Origin: Phorcus lineatus
Lineage: Eukaryota > Mollusca > Gastropoda > Trochida > Trochidae
Assembly: GCA_921293015.1 (NCBI GenBank)
Contig: OV121082.1
Coordinates: forward strand, 27,231,497 to 27,295,496
Direction: 5' to 3'
DNA length: 64,000 nt
Positions 35,346 through 47,263 of this stretch are shown piece by piece. How positions within the stretch are numbered: position 1 is the stretch's first letter; each line of letters begins with the position of its first letter. The notes under the pieces are model-generated. The model saw only the letters and a program-made list of their open reading frames with translations. It was not told the origin of the DNA and made no database searches. The translations under genes were made by a program, and so were the position numbers.

Positions 35346-35859
35346 ATGAATATTATTTATTTAAACTTGCATACAAAAGAGACAGATTCATAACATGGCA
35401 TGAACCTTTACAAAACATACAATCATCAACTTTCTGGTCAGAGTTTGTCAACTAAAGTTTTCAGCACTCTAAATTATTTGAAGGATAAGCATAGAGCCAC
35501 ACACTAACACATATTTGATTTAAATCACTACATAAATCAAACAATAAATGAATAGTGATCAAGTTGTTAGGCACCGCTTTTGCAATATTTCAGCCATTAG
35601 CAGCGTGAAATGAATTTACTTCAAACATCCAAAACTACCAAAATTCGACCCTCCCCCACTCACCACTACTGACATCATTCCTTCTTCCATCTTCCAACTC
35701 CACATTTGCTGTCCACATGTCCCTAAATAACATCAACCAAACCTGTGCAAATACGCATATCATGCCTGTCCCTGACTGTTCCGAGTCCACTGACAGTAAA
35801 ATGCGGACCTAACATTGATGACCATTTTATCTAATATTTTGCTTTTCAACTGTGCTACA
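35346..35859. other. No gene recognised; SINE-like scrap near 35575-35605
   Basis: AT-rich; only the TTTTGCAATATTTCAGCCATT fragment at about 35578 is recognisable. Confidence 0.5.
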
Positions 35860-36300
35860 GACACGAACTTGGGCTTGTTAGAATCTTCATCTCCACAGCA
35901 TTTATGTTTATCCATTTCATAAAGTGTTTGAAAATGTTTAGCTTTTCTTATTTGCAACCCATTCACACCCTTATTTTAGAAGGTAGGACAATGACATTTA
36001 CACTTCTTTTTCTCAAACCTAAAAAGATGATATTCTCAAAAATTTAATTCCCTAACTGGTGTCTGAAAAAAAGACAACAGAATATTTATTGGTGGGTACA
36101 CTGTCATGCCCATATTTGAAGGGAGGTCAAGACTAAATCTACAAATTTTAATCTTCATGGAACAAAGATGTTATTCTGAAAATTTGAGCTTCCTACGTCT
36201 ACTAATTTTGGTTTTTAGTCCATCTCCATCAATATGCACCCCTGCCACGCCCATATCATTGGGGGTAGAACAGACATTTGATGTTTTCTGAGATTCTTTT
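35860..36300. repeat. Dispersed repeat family X, copy 3
   Basis: It matches 14920-15400 and 16930-17110 (CCCATATTTGAAGGGAGGTC; TGCACCCCTGCCACGCCCAT). Non-coding. Confidence 0.65.
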
Positions 36301-37549
36301 GTTAAAAAAAATAGAGACTGTCTGGCATACGTTTTTCAATTTTGAACAACCTCTTATTTTCATTGCAATGAAATACTGAATATAATTAACTCATTAACAC
36401 CGAGAGTCGCATGTCTGAATAACGAGATCCTCACAGCGAGAGCCGCATACATGTATCCGTTAATTAGCAGTTTCTCACAGCGAGAGAAACTTATGGGTGT
36501 CAATTGAAAGCACCTCTTACTCATTGAAATCAGATTGAAACTTGTTACTCAAAACCTCGCTGCATGGATCCGACCACGGCTCCATAATAGCTGTGTCAGA
36601 CGGCCTTGACCACCAGATTGTGTCAGCCAATGAGCATTAAGGCTGGAAAGACCAGCAACTACTTAACTGTCATACAAAACATGGAGCACTTTTGGATTCC
36701 TTCACCATTTAATTTTTGTGAGACATGTTTATAAAAGCAAGCGCTCTATATATAAGAAAGCAAGCAACAGCTGGCTAATCTCCTTAAGGAAACATTTTAG
36801 AAGAAAATAGGTCATTTTTGTGTTTACCAGCAAAAGTTTCATTTAAAGCGTCGTCTAAAAGACAAAAGTTTTAAACACGAATTTTAGTGTTGCTACAAAA
36901 CATCCATTCACTCTTTGGCAATCAAGGGAAAATCCCGATGACTTTTCTGGTCGCTGATCGGTCAATTCTTACCTCAATTGATTTATGTTTCCAAATAAGG
37001 AAGAAGTAACTTGCGGGAAATCTCATGTAAGAAACGGCGATGTTTTTGTTACCGTTATGATTTTGTAATTTTCAGTTTATGTTGCTGGATATTTTAGTTA
37101 CATGATTTTTTTAATGTCTGAATGTCATTTTATCACTTAGGCATATTTTGTGTGACAATAGACGAATGAAATAGACAAGCTGACATAGGAATGGCCTTGG
37201 CCTAGCTATTGTTGTCAATAAAGTTTCAGTGGGAGTCATAGAACATCCTTGTTCATGAAATATGCAATTGAAATTTTTTTTAAGATCATGAAATGGTAGT
37301 TCACATGATTACTTTAAATTAAATCATGTCTTTGGTGACTTGTGACACCTTGGATTGGCCCAGAAATTTACATCACGAGCCAGGGTATTCTTGAGTCAAG
37401 ATGAAGCTAGGTTTATATTACTACATCACGTTAACTCTGACCCTTAAAAATTAAGAAATAAAGAAAACATGTGGGAGAGTTTCAGCCCACGATCTTATCA
37501 TTGAGACCTTGCGGTTGGAACGTTAGGAGCTCAAAAATCCACCCGAGTT
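36301..37549. other. No gene; short repeat junctions
   Basis: GACTGTCTGGCATA(C/T)GT near 36310 also occurs near 53410, and TTAACTCATTAACACCGAGAG near 36386 recurs at 61463. CGAGAGYCGCAT words repeat at 36401-36450. No coding region is seen. Confidence 0.5.
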
Positions 37550-40298
37550 CTAGAGATCTTCTAGACTTGGTGGTCCTCTCTGCATCAGGGTTTTGACTGA
37601 GTTAAGCGATAATTTTGTACAATAAATCGCTCTTAGAGTGGTCAGGGAGGTTGAAGTTGAGAGATACAGGTTTATCTCTTTTGTGTGTGATGTCGGCAAA
37701 GTGTTCAAACGAATCTTGAATTCCCGTTTTGTTTCTCCTACATATTGCTTTTTGCATTTTTTGCAAGTGAGTAGATACACTACATTGCGAGATTTGCAAT
37801 TGTATTTGCAGCATCGGTATCTACAGCCAGTGACTGAACCTTGAAAGGAGTTGTCTTTATTGATATTTGTGCAGAGTTTGCACTGGTTATTGTCGCAAAG
37901 ATTGTCGACAAATGACACTTCTTTTTCACAGATTTGTGGGCGTTTAGGTGGATAGGTTATACTAGCCTTGACTAGTATATCACGGAGTGTTTTATTCCTC
38001 CGGTAGGCAGCAATGTGGGGGGCGGGAAAGATTTCTTTGCACAGGTCGAAACCTTGTAGTAGGTGCCATCTGTTCGTGATGATTTTGTTTTGTTCCGTGT
38101 TCATAGAATTGTAGTCGCACACAAGTACAGGCCTAGGTTTGTTTTGCTGTACTTGAGGTTTGGGACCCAAAAGAGTGGTCCTATCTGTCCGACTTTTGTT
38201 TCTTCTGTTGTATAATCTTACGGGGGTAACCCCGTTTCAGATAGTAATTGATGAGATTCAGACTTTGTCTCTCATATTCGGCCTGAGTGGAGCAAATGCG
38301 TCTTAGGTGTAGGAATTGGCTAAAAGGGCCTTTTGTCTTAATGTGTCGGGGGTGGCACGATGTGTACAACAGATATGAATGTGTGTCTGTGGGTTTGCTA
38401 TAGACTGTGAACTCAAGTGTAGATTTTTTATTCACGTTCGCGACCCAGGTGTCAAGGAATGATACTCGTTCACGTGAAAACAAAGTTGTTTTTGTGGAGT
38501 ACTAGCTTGAGTAAGTTTAGTAGGCTAGTGGGAGATATTTGCCAGTCTGGGTTGTATCTCCTGATTGCTTTCGCTACTGCGCTGTTAGGTATATTTGTGT
38601 AGAGAGAGGTTACATCCATTGTGACTAATAAGATGTCTTTGACATTATCCATGTGATAAGACTCTAACCTTTGAATGAAATGTGTGGTGTCTTTAATGTA
38701 ACTCGGGTATCGACTAACGAACTCTTTGATGTGTTCGTCTACAAAGCTGCTGATTTTCTCAGTGGCGGTGTTATTGCCGCTAATGATGGGGCGGTCTGGT
38801 ATATTCCCCAGAGTTAAACATTTATGGATTTTAGGTAGGAGATAAAATCTGCCTGCTGTCGCATCTTCTGGAACCAGTCCAGAGAGGCATTTTTGGCTAA
38901 TCTCCTCTTTAAGAAAGAGGTTTGTGAGTTCTTTAGTGATTTCTGAACTAAAGTCCTGAGTTGGATCTGTAGTTAATTTACAGTAGTCTCTCATCTGACA
39001 GTTGTCTGTGAGCTTCTTTGATTTAGTCAGTAGTGTTTTGAATAACTACCGCTGACCCCTTATCAGCCTTCTTAATGATAATCTCATTATTGTTTTTTGT
39101 TTTTTTAGGCGATTGATAGATCTCGTTCCGCTTTAGTGATATTACTACGCTGGAATTTACTATCTTTAAGTTTGAAGAAGTCTTTTGTAACTGCTTTGAA
39201 GAATGACTCTAGGCTATGGTCGTTCGAGTAGGGAGGGTTCCAATTGCTTTTGGGACCAAACTTTTTGTCTAACACCGGTGTGGCATTAGTATTGAATGTG
39301 TTATTTTCATTTTTCTAAAGAACATTTTTAGGTCAGAAAAAGTTTGACTTTTATTGTCTCTTGCCGGTGTGGGACTAAAAGTTAGGCCCTTGTTAAGCAA
39401 GCTTATCTCGTTTTCATTCAGCTGATAATCAGAGAGATTAACAACAAAGAGATTTTTTGTGTTTGACATTTTTTTTTATCAAACTTATTGCAGAAAAGTT
39501 TGACGACAGGCCTGCAGAGTTGTTGCTGTCCAGCCAACAAGCTATGGTCTGGATGGCATCTCTCAGGTTTTTTTAAATATGGGTGGAGTTCCCCCTGGGC
39601 TTCCGGGAGGCAGGGTGGCCGTTGCTTGAACGACTGGCGGCGATTATCCCGTCGGCGACTGCGACTTCTAGATCGTGGGCGGGGAGTGTTGTTAGGGCGG
39701 GTCCTCTGAACAAACTTTTGCCAGTCAAATGGCTGGTGGTTGGCATAGAACTCTTTGAGTTCCACATTCTTCACAGATAGTTTGGATTGTGTTGACTTCG
39801 TTTCTCTGTCCATAATGGTGTTGATGGCAGCCGTAATGGTGTCCTTGTGTTTGGACTCCATATCCGGTGGGAAAGTGGATTGAATTTCGGTGATGCTATC
39901 TTCAAGAGATTGCTGTTGTCTTCTCAACAGGTCAAGGTGGTTCGCAAGGAGAACCAAGGACATGTTTTTAGCAGAGGTCGCTCTGACCTTAGCTAGGTCC
40001 TCCGGGAATGTGGCTTGTACGGTACTGTTCCGGGACCATGTCGGCCTGCTGGCACCATTCCAGGAATTGAATGTTTACATTCAGACGGGCAGACTTAGAC
40101 TGCGCATTTCGTAGATTTTTATATGCCTGCATGATGTTGGCATGAAGAAGGACCACAGGTCGAAATCAATCTTTCGGCGTTTGGAGGACGGCGGCTCATT
40201 GTGAGTCTCCACTTCTATCACCCTTGTGAAGCTGGCGCATGATGGAGCTGGCGTAATGGCGGTGGACATCTTATGCGATGAAAGCAGAAGAATATAAG

Positions 40299-40366
40299 AA
40301 TGAGTAAGACAGGTTGGCCTTACGACGCCTAAGAGGCAGCAATGGCTGTTTCGGTGACTAGTTTCG
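40299..40366. repeat. Inverted-repeat arm 1 at the Penelope 5' end
   Basis: Sixty-eight bases, from GAATGAGTAAGACAG to GACTAGTTTCGT, are repeated inverted at 40716-40783 with only a few differences. The arm contains the 3' half of the hammerhead. Confidence 0.9.
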
Positions 40367-40399
40367 TCCACAAGTTTGGACTCATCAGACAGAATAAAC
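40348..40399 (-). ncRNA. Hammerhead ribozyme (type I, minimal stem III) in Penelope-like element
   Basis: The minus strand reads CTGATGA, stem II GTCC/GGAC with an eight-base loop, GAA, then AC-TA-GT and C. This gives the conserved core CUGAUGA...GAA and the cleavage triplet GUC. Stem I can be drawn as GU pairs next to the core, an internal loop, and GUUU/AAAC. The two-pair stem III with a two-base loop is like the short stem III reported for Penelope-element hammerheads, which are thought to work as dimers. All core bases appear present. Confidence 0.85.
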
Positions 40400-40439
40400 C
40401 ACATTTTTGACCCTCCTTATATACTCTTTTCATAGGTCA

Positions 40440-40640
40440 CACGACTTTTTGGCTCCGGCGGCGGCTGTTTCCGGTCTTTTAGGTGGTACTTCCGGTTGCG
40501 GCGGGACTGACGGCGGTAACTTCCGGTTGTTCCAATGTGGACTCCGGTGGTTATTTCTAGTTTTTCAGCTGGCAGAGCTTCCCGGCGGCATCAGTAGGCC
40601 ACTTTCGGTTAGGAAATCCGGTAGTTTCCGGTATTAGAAT
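40440..40640. promoter_or_regulatory. GC-rich, CCGGAAGT-rich segment between the inverted arms
   Basis: (A/T)CTTCCGG or TTTCCGG occurs at about 40468, 40488, 40518 and 40625, plus several ACTCCGG/AATCCGG variants, in a GC-rich island within AT-rich intron. ETS-type sites are common in promoters, so this may be the Penelope element's promoter region. That is inference. Confidence 0.35.
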
Positions 40641-40715
40641 AATAACTACTACACTTTACAGATTATAGTGTAGATGAAATAGATTTTTTTGTTTATCTAT
40701 GGTATTAATGATATA

Positions 40716-40783
40716 ACGAAACTAGTCACCGAAACTGCCATTACTGCCTCTTAGGCGTCGTAAGGCCAATCTGTCTTATTCAT
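40716..40783. repeat. Inverted-repeat arm 2, truncated hammerhead copy
   Basis: It starts ACGAAACTAGTCACCGAAAC, that is, inside stem II of the hammerhead, and continues through GCCTCTTAGGCGTCGTAAGG. The upstream CTGATGA half is absent, so this copy could not fold into a full ribozyme. Confidence 0.9.
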
Positions 40784-40796
40784 CCTTAAAAATTAA

Positions 40797-41391
40797 GGAT
40801 GGGTATCGCTCCTCATTTCTGTATCGCAATATATCGGAATACAGAAAAGCGTATTGCAATATATTGGTACTTTTCATATTTCAGTTTTTCCATGATCTCT
40901 TGACTAAATACAGCTATGAGAAATGTGATCAATGCTCAACTGGTTGTCGTTTTGTTAAGAGAGATAATTCAGTGACTGGTTTTGGACTTTTAACATGTCC
41001 ATGCTATTTTCACTTTGCAAGTTCGCACTTTTATCTACAACTTTCAATAAAAATGTTTTTTTGGTTACGCATTTCAGCAATTTTGACATGGAAAGTGTTA
41101 ATTTTAAAACCTCATAGTATATTGGATATTTTCGCAGGTATTAGGAAAGGTAGGGGCCACGGGCAATTTTGCACATTGGATGAAAAAATGGCCCATTCAG
41201 ATTAGAAATTTTTCTGTTGTTACAAAGGAAAATGGCCCATTCAAAAATCTGAAAATGAGTAAAATCCCTTAAATTGGCCCAAGGTCAAAGGTGTCTTTCC
41301 TAATCACTGTTTTCGGAAGAGTGTACCGATACGTATCGTGTTGTTTCTGTGTTGCAATATACCGATATATCGATAATACCGTGCATCCTAC
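40797..41391. mobile_element. ~595-bp inverted-repeat element with GGATGGGTATCG-type ends
   Basis: GGATGGGTATCG...TGTATCGCAATATATCGG at the left is matched, imperfectly and inverted, by CCGATATATCGATAATACCG...GCATCC at 41357-41391. The middle holds a 113-codon plus-strand frame (40864-41205) without recognisable domains. Probably non-autonomous. Confidence 0.5.
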
Positions 41392-42475
41392 AAATGCATC
41401 TAATCAAAAGAAAGTGAATATCAAAAATGTGTGCAAAGGTTAACTTGTAACCAATTGTCAGTAATCAAAACTAGATGCACCCAAAAATGAAACACTGAAT
41501 CACTTGATCACGTAAGAAACAAAATATGGCAATTCTTACACAAAGTAACTGACAACAACCTAAAATGACAGTACTTTTTAACCTCTATCAAACCTATCAA
41601 TGGTAAGCAAACTGTCAATCAGATGCCAGGGAAAACTGATATGAGGTAGAAATCGAAGAGAACCTTTGCCTACCAACACAATAATTCTTAAAATTATGAC
41701 TGTGACAATTCATGGACAATAATACTAACCACAAAAAACTATGTGAGCGTGGAGACTAGTGAAAAATAGTTCATCCATTTGTATCCCAAGGTCTAAAATT
41801 AAAAAAATGACCACCTAACAAAAGTCACGTTAAAAGTAAATGGTGTCAAGTTTAACAACTCTAGCTTCAATGAGAAATGGAGTCTGTGAGAGTCTGGTAA
41901 AAAGAATATTCTCAAAAGAAAAAAACAGTCTATTCATGAGAGATAAATTTGGTGAGAGATTCAAAAGGTAGGCCCAAAACATCACATCTAACCTTTGTAT
42001 TTCGGAATACGATCGTTTTCTGAATGAACCCAAGAAAAAACGCAAATGATATGCACAAAAACCTATGATTATCTAAATCAACTGAAGATGAAAAAGTCGT
42101 CTGACATGGCTTTTATGGAATCGGGGTCAGATCAAGCGAGGTACGAGGGACAAGATTCAAATCAGATTTCAACGAGATTGGATGAATTGCTGACCGACAT
42201 CAACTTCCTTAGATTAACTTGGCTATTTGAAATGTAACTGAAACTTTTAAAAAATATAAATTTAAAGCAAGTTAATTTTTCTATGGAATAACATTCAAAG
42301 ATTTTATTAACTGATTTCAAAAGTCTGAAATACTCACAATTAAGTTTTGAAAAATAACAAATATTTACAAAACATATTTTACAGAATTGTTTAACAAATA
42401 TAAAAAAATGTTGGATATTTACATAATGTAGTAATATGATGCTACAAGGTAGGCTGAAATAAGTAAAACAAGTAA
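41392..42475. other. No gene recognised; small open frame at 42046-42237
   Basis: The plus-strand frame at 42046-42237 includes MAFMESGSDQARYEGQDSN, less biased than its surroundings, but nothing supports expression. The 42411-42475 stretch is also present near 57107-57165. Confidence 0.4.
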
Positions 42476-42876
42476 AAAACTGAGCACAGCTCACATATAC
42501 CCGCTTCAAACTATAGTCTGGCTTTCTTTGTTGGTTTAACCCTCAAAAGGCTCATCTAGGGATCATGGTTGATAAGTGTATGAAGTTTGGTGAAGATAGC
42601 ATGTAAAATTTAGGAGATATGCTCAGGAATATGCACTTTGTCATAGAGTCATTGTTTGAGTTATGTTTCGATGGTAACTGCAAAAAAATAAAAATAATTT
42701 GTTGGTCTAACCCTCAAAAGGCACATCTAGGGATAATGGTTGATAAGTGTATGAAGTTTGGTGAAGATAGCATGTATAGTTTAGGAGAAATGCTCTGGAC
42801 AAAGATTTGTGACGGACGGACTTAAGGACAGAATGAACGCTATATACCCCCGCTTGCGCTGTAAGGCGGGGGCATA
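42476..42876. repeat. Unit-built repeat with GAGCACAGCTCACATA start and CCCCCGC end
   Basis: Two units, about 171 bp apart (42531 and 42702), share AACCCTCAAAAGGC and GATAAGTGTATGAAGTTTGG. It ends in a GACGGACGGAC tail and TATACCCCCGCTTGCGC...GCGGGGGCATAA. The start GAGCA(C/T)(A/G)GCTCACATA is shared with 58151. Confidence 0.7.
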
Positions 42877-43600
42877 AGTATGTATTTTTACCTTTTCTAA
42901 ATCCCCAACCTTATCTTTGAATAAGAATAAAAATATCACATGTCTGGTAGGACAATAAAATTTACACAGTTAAGTCTCTACCCTGCAATTACTAGATGAG
43001 GGTTTGCAGGACAATGCAAAAGCAGAGAAGCCCAAAACCTGAGGGTTCTGCCTAATCCACAGCCATATTAAAATGGACACTTTTTCAAAGTATACCACAT
43101 TATAATAAATAAATGAATAATCTAATTCCTTAAAAACTTATTTCTGATTTTAAAATTCTACTTTTCTTTATCTCATGACCTTGACATTCAAGGTCATAAA
43201 TCTATGATCACTTTTTGATGGGTATAACAACCATGTAAAAAATAAAAGTGTTAATAAAATATAAAATATAACATTTTCACAAAACAATTTGTAAGTCATG
43301 ACAAGTGTTTCTGCCAGTCATTTTTAGTAGGGCCCAATGCCCTGTCCATTTCTGTCCCGCCCTGCCCTTTTTCCTGACTACCCTGCCTTTTCTGCTAGCC
43401 CAAATCTTCATGTAGGCCATTTACAGAACTATACTTGTCATTTGAAATTATTTACAACGTCGCAATTGTATTTTACATGACAAACTTTCCCCAATGTTTT
43501 ATGAGCTCGTCATTATTATGATATTAGGGACTACATGATTATAACAAAAGAAACAGTCCTTTGTTTCACTAGGACACAGCTGCTGAACATGTTTAACTAG
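42877..43600. other. No gene; family Y scrap at 43140-43260
   Basis: CTCATGACCTTGACATTCAAGG at about 43175 is the family Y core also seen at 17560 and 51740. Nothing else was recognised. Confidence 0.45.
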
Positions 43601-43693
43601 ATAGTAGTCATGAAAAGCAGAACTACTTCTTTTATGTATGACGTCACATAACATGTGATTATGTGACGTCATGTATTCTTGCCCTGTTCACTC
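43601..43693 (+). repeat. A1 repeat of the YR element, with CRE-type palindrome
   Basis: TAGTAGTCATGAAAAGCAG...TTCTTGCCCTGTTCA, over 90% identical to 50873-50963. It holds ATGACGTCACATAA-CATGTGA-TTATGTGACGTCAT: perfect 14-bp arms with two TGACGTCA (CREB/ATF) sites, a likely promoter element at the 5' end. Confidence 0.92.
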
Positions 43694-44315
43694 GGCAGGC
43701 AAGCCGCGCATTATTCTCAAGTCATGGACAGTTATGAAAAACTGTTTGAGAAGCTTGATAAAGTTCTTCAAACTGTTGAAGATTGTAAGAGTGATACTTC
43801 AGAGCTAAGAAGACGTATTGATCGAGGGACAGAGTTCCAGTTGAAAGTAGATAATGAAGACGACAGGCCGCCATTACGTGCCGACCGTCATTCGACCTTC
43901 ACTCACCCCAGATCCGAAGTTGATGTTAAAGTTGCCTCTGATGATATAGTGACCTCCAAGGGGAGTACCAAACTATAAGAGACAGTTTATCAGGAGTTCG
44001 TCTAGCACCTGGACTGAAGTGAATGAATCCAGACAGGGTATCCAACGAGCTGACCAAAGTACATACACGCTGTTATCCACGTGCGCCCGTTAGACCGAGA
44101 CTGCATTGAAGTGTTTGACAGCCGTAGCAGAAAACTTGTGTGAGCAGTGTGATCATCGACTTAACCAGTTACTGCTTATCTTACAAGCACAGATAGCATA
44201 TCTTCAGGATGAATATGTGGCTCCGACTATCCAGTCGCAGTGCGACCCTACGGTATCCAGATTTTGTAGATCTTTGCAACAGAACAAGTCATCATTTTCT
44301 CAAAGCTCTGGATAA
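43679..44315 (+). mobile_element. Gag-like region of the YR element (fossil part)
   Basis: Two open stretches. The first carries a heptad-like coiled coil (YEKLFEKLDKVLQTVEDC). The second reads LLLILQAQIAYLQDEYV and FCRSLQQNKSSFS, which resembles the conserved C-terminal gag block of metazoan DIRS-like elements. Confidence 0.65.
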
Positions 44316-44599
44316 CCTCAGAAACGCTGCAGCAATTTAAGCCGTGTATCGCCCGTCGAGAGGACGTGGGGGCGCTTTCCGATCGAGATCGTCGTTCCGG
44401 GGACATCAGGATATCTTCAGCCAATTTTCGGAACAGATTTTTCCTCACAGGTGACCCAACAAGCCTAACACTGGAGGTGCTACAGAGTCACGTGACCAGG
44501 AGATGTAAACAACATGGCCGTGCCCTGTGAAAATGTGTATCTCTCTCGGACATCGCGTGTTACATGCATGGAAACAGATAGATGCCCCTGAACAAATAT

Positions 44600-46265
44600 G
44601 CAACTGAATTCAGAATGGGGTACCCATCCCTCTAAACGATGAACCAGGTGACTTTCATTTAGATAATCATAAACTTACCCTTAAACAGACTCAGTTTGTG
44701 CGTAATGAAATACGCCGCCTACTTGCACTTAATGCTATAGAACTGTGTGAATCAAAGCCTAAATGTGTTTCACCGTTAGGTTGTGTGCCTAAGAAATCGG
44801 GAAAATCAAGATAGATCACAGATCTTCGTGTTCTGAATTCGTTTTCTCATAAAAGTGTTTTTAAAAATGATGACATGAGAACTGTAGGTAGTATTATTGA
44901 ACATAGTGACAGATTGGTAAGTGTTGATATCCAAGATGGGTTTTGTCATATTCCTGTGAGGCATGAAGACAGAAACTCACTTGGTTTTTTCTTAAATGGA
45001 CATTACTATAGATGGTGTGTATTGCCGTTTGGCCTTACATGTAGCCCATATTACTTTTGTAAGGTTATAAGACCAGTAGTTACCTACCTTAGATCTTTCA
45101 ATATATGTATCTCAGTGTATGTTGATGACTTTATCCTCAGTGCGAATGCCACACATATTGTTGACCATAGTGATTTATTAGTACACACCCTGCAGGATTT
45201 GGGTTTTCAGATAAATTTTGACAAATCAAACCTCATCCCATGTACAAACATTAATTACTTTGGTTATAATATGTCAACAGATTCTTCTTGTGGTTTTCCA
45301 GCGATTAAAGCACGTCAAAAGAGGATATATAAGCTGAAACGATCTATCAGGCAAGTTCTAAAGAAAAAATCTTGTGTGGCAAGGACACTAGCTAGGATTG
45401 CTGGACAGTGTGTCTGTTGCCTGGGTAGTAACCCCAGCTATACTGTTTCTGAGGAATACTTACAGACTTTTGTCTACCAAAGATTTGTGGGACAGTGAGG
45501 TATTCTTTAACAAAGAGGTTGTAAATAAATTGTGTTGGTGGTTAAATGCTGTTGATACATGGAATGAGAAAATAATCAAACCTTGCCCTATAGATGGCCA
45601 GCTAGTGACAGATGCATCCGGTTTGGGATGGGGTGGCGTGTATAATAAATAGTATGAAGGCATCTGGTGAATGGAATAGAAGGATAAGTTCATTGTCATC
45701 TAACAAAAGAGAACTCCTTGCCATTTTGATGTCTATCAAGGCTTTTCCCTCAGATATCAGAGGTAAAATCATTCAAATTCTCTCTGACAACACAACTGCT
45801 AATGCCTATATTGAGAATAAAGGTGGTCCAAATACATCTTTGACACAGATAGCTAAGGCAATATGGGTGGAAGCCGAGGAATCGAACTTTTTTCACCTGC
45901 AAGCATATCAGTGGCAAAGACAACTTGGTGGCAGATTCTCTCAGCAGACAAAGCGACAAGTCAAACTGGATGTTATATCCTCTGATCTTCAGATTTCTAG
46001 ACCTGGTGTGGGGCCTATAGACAGGTTTGCCAGCTGCACCAACGCTCAACTTCCACTGTTCAACTCCAGATATTCAGAACCACTATCTGCCGGAGTAGAC
46101 GCTCTCGCTCAAACAAATTGGAACATTCACAGGGTCAACCCACCATTTTGCTTACTTCCAAAAGTTATTAAGAAGATTATACACGAAGGAGCTCTTGCTA
46201 CCATCATTGCACCAACTTTTCCCGGTCAGGTCAGGTATCAATGGTTAAAGAAGATTGCCGTGTAG
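44600..46265 (+). mobile_element. RT and RNase H region of the YR element (fossil part)
   Basis: RT motifs include DRLVSVDIQDGFCHIPV, LPFGLTCSPYYF and SVYVDDFILSAN (the YxDD active site, about 45118), followed by ARIAGQC. RNase H motifs include TDASGLGWGG (45610) and LSDNTTANAYI (45783). The order and style are those of DIRS-group elements, which lack a protease and an integrase. Confidence 0.85.
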
Positions 46266-46639
46266 AACCCCATAAAAATTCCCAATCATGTTCAAGTTTT
46301 CAAGAGAATGGGTCCAGTGCCCGAGCCCAGGAGGAATCTAGGATGGAAGATATCCGCTTGGAGAGTGTGTGGAGAGCTAGTCTCATAGAGAGAGGTTGGC
46401 CTGTAAGGGCTGTGTCACAATACCATTTATGTAGGGCTAAGTCTACACTCCAATACTTATAATTCTGTATTGAGGTCAATCCATAGTTACTGTGAGAAAA
46501 GTAACACTTCATATCCTCCATCCAATGAAGGAAATCTTATATCTTGTCTTTGTTTCCTTGAGATTCCTCATGTAAACCTAGATCATTACTGAGTAATACC
46601 ATGGCAGCATTGTCATCTTTATATCATGCTTTACATATG

Positions 46640-47263
46640 ACTGATCTGACATTGACAGGTGATGTTCGAAGATTTGTCAGTGCCCTGGTCAAGTCTGGTA
46701 CTACAGTATTCTTCAGTGATGCCAGTTAGTAACTTCTGTAGGCTTTTTTCAAGCTGGCCAGTGAATGCAGCTTTAACATTGAAGGATCTAAGACTTAAAA
46801 GTATTTGTCTGCTTGCACTAAGTTTTATGATGCAGCCATCAGATATTGCCCCTAAAGGTGTAATATTTGACAATAATTCAATGTCTGAGAATAAGATATT
46901 CATGAAAGTGTCTGATGTCTAGTTTACTGAGGATGGTAATGCTAATATCAAGAATGTGCAGAGGACTGGGTGGTACTTGTGAAACATTCTGAACACAAAC
47001 TTGTTACAATTCTCAAGGACTATATTCAGAGAACAAACCATCTACGTGCTGAAGATGGAGCTCTCTTCTTGTCGGCTAACGCTCCACACTGTCCAATTTC
47101 TGCTTCTTCAGTGGCAGTGATATTATTGGAGGACAGAATCCGTCTGGCAGGTTTTGGGGGCAGTCTGATTAAAATCGACTGTGTTCCGAGGAATAAAAGT
47201 TTTAAAAAATTGACTTTATCGAGATTTGAACTCTACCTGTCTAGGCTATCCTCTCCACATTAG
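46640..47263 (+). mobile_element. Tyrosine recombinase region of the YR element (fossil part)
   Basis: Stretches reading SDIAPKGVIFDN, KHSEHKLVTILKDYI, FLSANAPHCPISASSVA and LSRFELYLSRLSS occupy the place and spacing of the DIRS/Ngaro recombinase catalytic region. The active-site tyrosine region could not be assigned with confidence. Confidence 0.6.

Larger units (their letters stand above)
37550..40400 (-). mobile_element. Penelope-like element with GIY-YIG endonuclease
   Basis: Minus-strand parts in order: N-terminal ORF from about 40270 (MSTAITPAPSCASFTR) to 39418 with an Arg/Ser-rich stretch; VVNLSDYQLNENEISLLNKGL (39400, 20 residues shown in two parts in the sequence); RT at 38470-38994 (FYLLPKIHK; DRPIISGNNTATEKISS; TMDVTSLYTNIPN); a second RT segment (38181-38483); and the endonuclease end (37550-38170) with Cys/His residues and NVVYLLTCKKCKKQYVGETK, the GIY-YIG core. 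The order RT then GIY-YIG defines the Penelope class. A few interruptions are present. A hammerhead ribozyme lies at its 5' end. Confidence 0.9.

Noticed and set aside
41830-42237. Nested host exon around 42046-42237
   Set aside because: The peptide looks ordinary but no acceptor/donor pair or family match could be shown.
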